Shown piece after piece: positions 13,871 to 17,561 of a stretch of DNA of 17,561 nt. The stretch's first letter is position 1; the number at the start of each line of letters is the position of its first letter. The DNA is from Phenylobacterium sp. (GTDB lineage Bacteria; Pseudomonadota; Alphaproteobacteria; Caulobacterales; Caulobacteraceae), in contig JAHUZY010000458.1 of assembly GCA_019264505.1 (NCBI GenBank), positions 1-17,561 of the forward strand. The letters are read 5' to 3'. Below the pieces are notes generated by a model that searched no databases, was not told the DNA's origin, and worked only from the letters and a program-made list of their open reading frames with translations. A program made the translations under genes and the position numbers.

Positions 13871-15673
13871 TCAGACCAACCGCTTGCCGGCCTCGTCGAT
13901 GATGGAGCCGAGGTCGCGGGCTTCCTGGGCCAGGATCATTTCGTTATGCGCCTTGCCCGACGGGATCATGGGGAAGCAGTTCTCTTCCTTGGTCACCCGG
14001 CAGTCGAACAGGACCGGACGGCGGACGGAGATCATCTCGGCGATCTTGTCGTCCAGTTCGCCCGGATGCTCGGCCCGCAGGCCCACCGCCCCGAAGGCTT
14101 CGGCCATCTTCACGAAGTCCGGCAGGCTTTCGGAATAGGAATGCGAATAGCGCTCCCCGTGCAGCAGCTGCTGCCACTGGCGGACCATCCCCATCCACTC
14201 GTTGTTCAGGATGAAGATCTTGATCGGCAGGTCGTACTGAATGGCGGTAGCCATCTCCTGCATGGTCATCTGGACGCTGGCGTCGCCGGCGATGTCGATG
14301 ACCAGCGAGTCCGGGTGGGCGATCTGCACGCCGACGGCGGCGGGCAGGCCATAGCCCATGGTGCCCAGGCCGCCTGAGGTCATCCAGCGGTTGGGGTCTT
14401 CGAAGCGGAAATACTGGGCGGCCCACATCTGGTGCTGGCCCACCTCGGTGGTGATGTAGACGTCCTTGTCCTTGGCGTGGTGATACAGCCGCTCGACCGC
14501 CTGTTGCGGCTTGATGAGCTTGGAGTCCGGCGTGTAGGCGAAGCAGTCCCGCGCCCGCCAGACCTCGATCTGCTTCCACCATTCGGCCAGAGCCGTCTTG
14601 TCCACCGACAGGCGCATGGATTTCCAGGCGGCGATCATGTCTTCCAACACGCTGGCGGCGTCGCCGACGATGCCGACATCGCAGCGGACATTCTTGCCGA
14701 TGGACGAGGCGTCGATGTCCACGTGGATCTTGCGCGAGGTGGGCGCGAACGCGTCCAGCCGACCAGTGACCCGGTCATCGAACCGGGCGCCCAGCGCCAC
14801 CATCACGTCGCAGTCATGCATGGCGTGGTTGGCTTCGAAGCTGCCGTGCATGCCCAGCATGCCCAGCCACTTGGGGTCTGCGGCCGGGAAGGCGCCCAGA
14901 CCCATCAGGGTCGAGGTCACCGGCGCGCCGGTCAGTTCGGCGAACTCCCGCAGCAACTTCGCGGCCCTGGGGCCGGCGTTGATCACGCCGCCGCCGGTAT
15001 AGAGGATCGGCCGGCGGGACTGGGCGATCAGAGTGACGGCTTCGGCGATGCGGCCGGCGTCGCCCTTGACCTGCGGGCGGTAGTCATGGGCGTGGGTGAC
15101 GGCCTGCGGTCCCTGATAGGCCGCCTTGCCGAACTGCACGTCCTTGGGAATGTCGATGACCACCGGACCCGGGCGGCCAGACGTGGCGATGTGGAAGGCC
15201 TCGTGCATGATGCGCGGCAGGTCGTCGACATTCTTGACCAGATAGTTGTGCTTGGTGATCGAGCGGGTGATGCCGATCGTGTCGCACTCCTGGAAGGCGT
15301 CGGTGCCGATCAGGTGGGTGGCGACCTGGCCGGTGATGACCACCAGGGGAATGGAGTCCATCAAAGCATCGACAATGCCGGTGACCGCATTGGTCGCGCC
15401 GGGGCCGGAGGTGACCAGGACGACGCCCGGCTTGCCGGTGGAGCGGGCATAGCCCTCGGCCGCATGGGTCGCGCCCTGTTCATGGCGCACCAGGATGTGA
15501 CGCAGCCGCGGCTCGGCGAACAGCGCGTCATAGATCGGCAGCACCGCGCCGCCCGGATAGCCGAACAGGACCTCTACGCCCTGGTCGAGGAGCGAGCGGA
15601 CAACGATCTCGGCGCCGCTCATCATTTCGGTGTCGGCGGCCTCGGGGGCGGTGATGGTCTGGTGGGCGGTCAT
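13871..15673 (-). CDS. ilvB: Acetolactate synthase large (catalytic) subunit
   Basis: Thiamine-diphosphate-dependent enzyme that condenses two pyruvates, or pyruvate and 2-oxobutyrate, in the first common step of valine, leucine and isoleucine synthesis. The 600-residue protein has the N-terminal ThDP domain starting near residue 20 (SGAEIVVRSLLDQGVEVLFGYPGGAVLPIYDAL), the catalytic Glu in RHEQGATHAAEGYAR, a central domain (~210-345, ILYTGGGVINAG) and the C-terminal ThDP-binding domain with GDASVQM...ILNN around residues 465-495. MGMVRQWQQL, conserved in AHAS, follows. The ATG has AAGAAGG nine bases upstream. Expression is probably controlled by the attenuator upstream (terminator 35 bases before the ATG). 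Confidence 0.97.
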   Translation of the reverse strand: MTAHQTITAPEAADTEMMSGAEIVVRSLLDQGVEVLFGYPGGAVLPIYDALFAEPRLRHILVRHEQGATHAAEGYARSTGKPGVVLVTSGPGATNAVTGIVDALMDSIPLVVITGQVATHLIGTDAFQECDTIGITRSITKHNYLVKNVDDLPRIMHEAFHIATSGRPGPVVIDIPKDVQFGKAAYQGPQAVTHAHDYRPQVKGDAGRIAEAVTLIAQSRRPILYTGGGVINAGPRAAKLLREFAELTGAPVTSTLMGLGAFPAADPKWLGMLGMHGSFEANHAMHDCDVMVALGARFDDRVTGRLDAFAPTSRKIHVDIDASSIGKNVRCDVGIVGDAASVLEDMIAAWKSMRLSVDKTALAEWWKQIEVWRARDCFAYTPDSKLIKPQQAVERLYHHAKDKDVYITTEVGQHQMWAAQYFRFEDPNRWMTSGGLGTMGYGLPAAVGVQIAHPDSLVIDIAGDASVQMTMQEMATAIQYDLPIKIFILNNEWMGMVRQWQQLLHGERYSHSYSESLPDFVKMAEAFGAVGLRAEHPGELDDKIAEMISVRRPVLFDCRVTKEENCFPMIPSGKAHNEMILAQEARDLGSIIDEAGKRLV

Positions 15674-15708
15674 GGCAGTGGCCTTCTTAGGCTGGCCTTC
15701 AGGGCAAT

Positions 15709-15731
15709 AAAAAAGGCCCGCTGGGGGGCCT
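15709..15731 (-). terminator. Factor-independent terminator in the ilvB leader (attenuator)
   Basis: On the minus strand AGGCCC (15731-15726), a six-base loop and GGGCCT (15719-15714) form a perfect six-pair stem followed directly by six T. It lies upstream of ilvB, not after a gene, and 41 bases after the stop of a leader peptide frame. This placement is that of an attenuator. It could also end the miaA transcript. Confidence 0.85.
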
Positions 15732-15738
15732 GGTGCAA

Positions 15739-15782
15739 GCGACCTCGTTCGCGCCGATCGAAATCGGCCCGTCTAAGGTCGC
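15739..15782 (-). promoter_or_regulatory. Leader RNA hairpins of the ilvB attenuator
   Basis: GCGACCT (15782-15776), inside the last codons of the leader peptide, is fully complementary to AGGTCGC (15745-15739). Between them lies a perfect six-pair hairpin with a TTCG loop, GCCGAT/ATCGGC (15768-15753). The sequence GGGCC (15770-15766), three bases past the leader stop, could instead pair with GGCCC in the 5' arm of the terminator. These are the kinds of competing helices expected in translation-controlled attenuation. Confidence 0.65.
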
Positions 15783-15841
15783 CACTTAAGTACGATGCGG
15801 ACGCGCACGCGCGTTCTCCAGATAGAGTGTTTCCCGCTCAT
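15773..15841 (-). CDS. ilvB leader peptide (branched-chain codon run)
   Basis: A short frame ends at TAG (15775-15773) shortly before the terminator. Two starts are possible. GTG at 15808 has GGAG seven bases upstream and gives 11 residues, MRVRIVLKWRP. An in-frame ATG at 15841, 20 bases past the miaA stop, gives 22 residues but has no clear Shine-Dalgarno site. Either form contains Val-Arg-Ile-Val-Leu (GTC CGC ATC GTA CTT), just upstream of the pairing segment. Ribosomes short of charged branched-chain tRNAs would stall there, so the peptide would act by being translated rather than as a product. Attenuation of ilvBN in C. crescentus has been reported as far as I recall. Confidence 0.7.
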   Translation of the reverse strand: MSGKHSIWRTRVRVRIVLKWRP

Positions 15842-15859
15842 CGCATGCGCGGGCCAGGG

Positions 15860-15865
15860 CGTCAA
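15860..15865 (-). promoter_or_regulatory. Possible -35 element of the ilvB leader transcript
   Basis: TTGACG overlaps the miaA stop codon on the minus strand (the stop is its TGA). It matches the Caulobacter-type -35 sequence TTGACGS. No good -10 element is seen at the expected distance; GCGATGAG is the nearest partial match. The element is therefore only suggestive. Confidence 0.3.
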
Positions 15866-16782
15866 GGCGCGCTCAGAGCAAGAAACTGCCCCCATTGGGC
15901 CTCCGGGTCAGCCGCGGTAATCCTGGGCCAGTCCGAGGTCTGGTTGCGGAACCAGGTCGCCTGGCGCTTGGCGTAGCGACGGGTGGCCTGGCGGGCGGCG
16001 GCCAGGGCTGAGTCCAGGCTCATCTCGCCCGCCTGCCAGGCGGCGATCTCCGTCAGCCCCAGGGCCTTCATCACCGGAAGGTCAGGATCAAGACCCCTGG
16101 CCAGCAGGGCTGAAACCTCGTCGGCCACACCGGCCTCGACCATGGCCGCCAGTCGGGCGTCGCAGCGGGCGTAGAGCGCCGCGCGAGGCGGATCGATGGC
16201 CACACCCCGCCAGGCGTCGGCGCAGAGGGGCGCCGCCGTCTGCGCCTGAAGCGCCGAGAGCGATTGGCCGGCGGTGAGGTAGACCTCCCAGGCGCGGACC
16301 AGCCGCTGGCGGTCGCCCGGCGCGATGCGGGCGGCGGCGGCCGGGTCGATCTTGGCCAGACGGTCCCGGAACGCGATCTCGCCGAGGGTTTCGAACTCGG
16401 CCGCCGCTGTGGCGCGGGTCTCCGGGGCGGCGGTGGGGATCGCGGCCAGGCCGTGGGTCAGGCTGCGGAAATAGAGGCCGGTTCCGCCGACCAGGATGGG
16501 ACTTTTCCCGCGGGCGCGGATGTCAGCGATGATCGGCAGGGCCGCGCGCTGCCAGCGGCCCACCGACCAGGCCTCGGCGCCATCAGCCACGCCGAACAGG
16601 TGGTGGGGGGCCTGCGCGGCCTCTTCTGGCGTCGGTCGGGCGCTCAGGACAGCCAGATCCCCATAGAGCTGAATGGAGTCGGCGTTGACGATCTCCCCGT
16701 CGATTTCCCGGGCCAGACGCAGGGAGATCGCCGTCTTGCCGCTTGCCGTCGGCCCGCCGATCAGCCAGATGCGGGGCTCCAT
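15862..16782 (-). CDS. miaA: tRNA dimethylallyltransferase MiaA
   Basis: MiaA transfers a dimethylallyl group to N6 of adenosine 37 in tRNAs that read UNN codons. The 306-residue protein has the expected length. Its P-loop is GGPTASGKT at residues 9-17, followed by [10 protein letters not shown] (the usual DSMQVY region), [14 protein letters not shown], and the C-terminal [14 protein letters not shown] motif. The frame stays open far upstream (to 17184), but that stretch is antisense to serB; similarity begins at [10 protein letters not shown], so ATG at 16782 is used. A GTG five codons earlier (16797) is the only nearby alternative. Its ATG overlaps the divergent serB ATG within CATG. Its stop is followed by the ilvB leader. 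Confidence 0.95.
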   Translation of the reverse strand: MEPRIWLIGGPTASGKTAISLRLAREIDGEIVNADSIQLYGDLAVLSARPTPEEAAQAPHHLFGVADGAEAWSVGRWQRAALPIIADIRARGKSPILVGGTGLYFRSLTHGLAAIPTAAPETRATAAAEFETLGEIAFRDRLAKIDPAAAARIAPGDRQRLVRAWEVYLTAGQSLSALQAQTAAPLCADAWRGVAIDPPRAALYARCDARLAAMVEAGVADEVSALLARGLDPDLPVMKALGLTEIAAWQAGEMSLDSALAAARQATRRYAKRQATWFRNQTSDWPRITAADPEAQWGQFLALSAP

Positions 16783-17561
16783 GGAAATCGCGCTCACCCT
16801 TGTCAGTCCGCAGGAGGCCGCCGTCGCTGCGGCCGCCGTCCAACTCACCCAAGCGCTCGCAGGCGCACAGGCCCGCGTCAAGGAACCCCGGCCACTGGGA
16901 CCGGGCGCGGTGGACCTGTCGGTGGAGGCCGAGGCGCTCGCGCCGGTGCGGGCCGCCGCCCTGGCCGCCCTGGCCGACGTGCCGGTGGACGCCTGCGTGC
17001 AGCCCTGGGCTGGCCGGCGCAAGCGGCTGCTGATCGCCGACATGGATTCCACCATCATCGGCTGCGAGTGCATCGATGAGCTGGCCGACTTCGCCGGCGT
17101 CAAGGCCAAGGTCTCCGAGATCACCGAGCGGGCCATGCGCGGCGAGCTGGACTTCGAGGCCGCCCTGCGCGAGCGGGTGGCCATGCTGAAGGGGCTGCCG
17201 CTCTCAGACCTGCAGCGGGCCTATGATGAGCGGGTGGTCCTCAATCCCGGCGCCCGGACCCTGGTGCGGACCATGGCGGCAGGCGGGGCGCGCTGCGTGC
17301 TGGTCTCCGGCGGCTTCACCTTCTTCACCAGCCGGGTGGCGCAGGCCGCGGGCTTCCATGCTCAGCGGGCCAACACCCTGATCGAGGCGGGCGAGGTCCT
17401 GGCCGGCGAGGTGGGCTCCCCCATCCTCGGCCGGGAAGCCAAGCTGGCCGCCCTGCGCGAAGAGGCCGCCGCCATCGGGGCGGAGCTGTCGGCGACCCTG
17501 GCCGTCGGCGACGGGGCCAATGATCTGGCCATGATCGAGGCCGCGGGCCTCGGCGTCGCCT
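16781..17561 (+). CDS. serB: Phosphoserine phosphatase SerB (3' end outside window)
   Basis: SerB hydrolyses phosphoserine in the last step of serine synthesis; it is a cytoplasmic HAD-superfamily enzyme. About 260 codons are visible and the gene continues past the right edge. An N-terminal ACT-like regulatory region (about 1-80) precedes the HAD core: motif [12 protein letters not shown] with the two Asp, the [10 protein letters not shown] cap start, motif [11 protein letters not shown], the Lys in GREAKLAAL, and motif [17 protein letters not shown] at 16781 is preceded by GGGG four bases away; an in-frame ATG at 16769 inside miaA would add four residues. It is the only plus-strand gene here and diverges from miaA with no intergenic space. 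Confidence 0.95.
   Translation, partial: MEIALTLVSPQEAAVAAAAVQLTQALAGAQARVKEPRPLGPGAVDLSVEAEALAPVRAAALAALADVPVDACVQPWAGRRKRLLIADMDSTIIGCECIDELADFAGVKAKVSEITERAMRGELDFEAALRERVAMLKGLPLSDLQRAYDERVVLNPGARTLVRTMAAGGARCVLVSGGFTFFTSRVAQAAGFHAQRANTLIEAGEVLAGEVGSPILGREAKLAALREEAAAIGAELSATLAVGDGANDLAMIEAAGLGVA

Noticed and set aside
14432..15976. Plus-strand open frame of 514 codons opposite ilvB
   Set aside because: Antisense shadow of a well-conserved gene; it also crosses the ilvB attenuator and miaA end without any domain.
16783..17184. Upstream extension of miaA to 17184
   Set aside because: The extension is antisense to the conserved SerB catalytic motifs and has low-complexity Ala/Ser/Arg composition; MiaA similarity starts at 16782.

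Overview
The window is about 70% G+C and looks like chromosome from the Caulobacteraceae (Caulobacter, Phenylobacterium or Brevundimonas type). Three things point there: the flagellar gene order fliF-fliG-flbE(fliH)-fliN-flbD-flhA, with a FlbD-type sigma-54 activator inside the operon; a circularly permuted, two-piece tmRNA gene; and an alphaproteobacterial type SspB. Every gene is on the minus strand except serB at the right edge. No mobile element, CRISPR array or tRNA gene was seen.

Left part (1-7723, transcribed right to left): an M-ring to export-gate flagellar operon. FliF (MS ring), FliG (C-ring and torque), FlbE/FliH (export ATPase regulator) and FliN (C-ring) are followed by FlbD, the enhancer-binding protein that switches on later flagellar genes, and then FlhA, the export gate. 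fliF/fliG and fliG/flbE overlap by 4 and 1 bases. A DUF4282 membrane protein follows and runs off the left edge.

Middle (7885-12378): a secreted or membrane-anchored class-C beta-lactamase-like serine hydrolase, a secreted caspase/legumain-fold (C13-like) protein, a PaaI-type hotdog thioesterase and the ClpXP adaptor SspB. Next to sspB, on the same strand, is the permuted ssrA (tmRNA) gene. Its parts can be read base by base: promoter, 5' hairpin of the acceptor piece, T arm, encoded CCA, a 30-nt intervening segment, the G3.U70-type acceptor stem and a tag reading frame encoding ANDNFAEEVRLAA. The tag and the adaptor that delivers tagged proteins to ClpXP are therefore genetic neighbours. The 526 bases from 11873 to 12398 hold no protein gene and are largely explained by this RNA and two promoters.

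Right part (12399-17561): a secreted protein of unknown function closely follows ilvN. ilvN and ilvB encode the two subunits of acetolactate synthase. Upstream of ilvB is what looks like a complete attenuator: a short leader peptide with a Val-Arg-Ile-Val-Leu codon run, overlapping RNA hairpins and a factor-independent terminator. miaA (tRNA A37 prenylation) lies upstream, and its ATG overlaps the ATG of the divergent serB gene within one CATG, so the two genes share no intergenic DNA.

The window contains no clearly new defence or mobile system. The items most worth checking are the tmRNA/SspB locus with its tag variant, the ilvBN leader, the overlapping divergent miaA/serB starts, and the secreted C13/S12 protein pair of unknown role. 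All family assignments were made by eye from motifs and protein sequence, with no database search.
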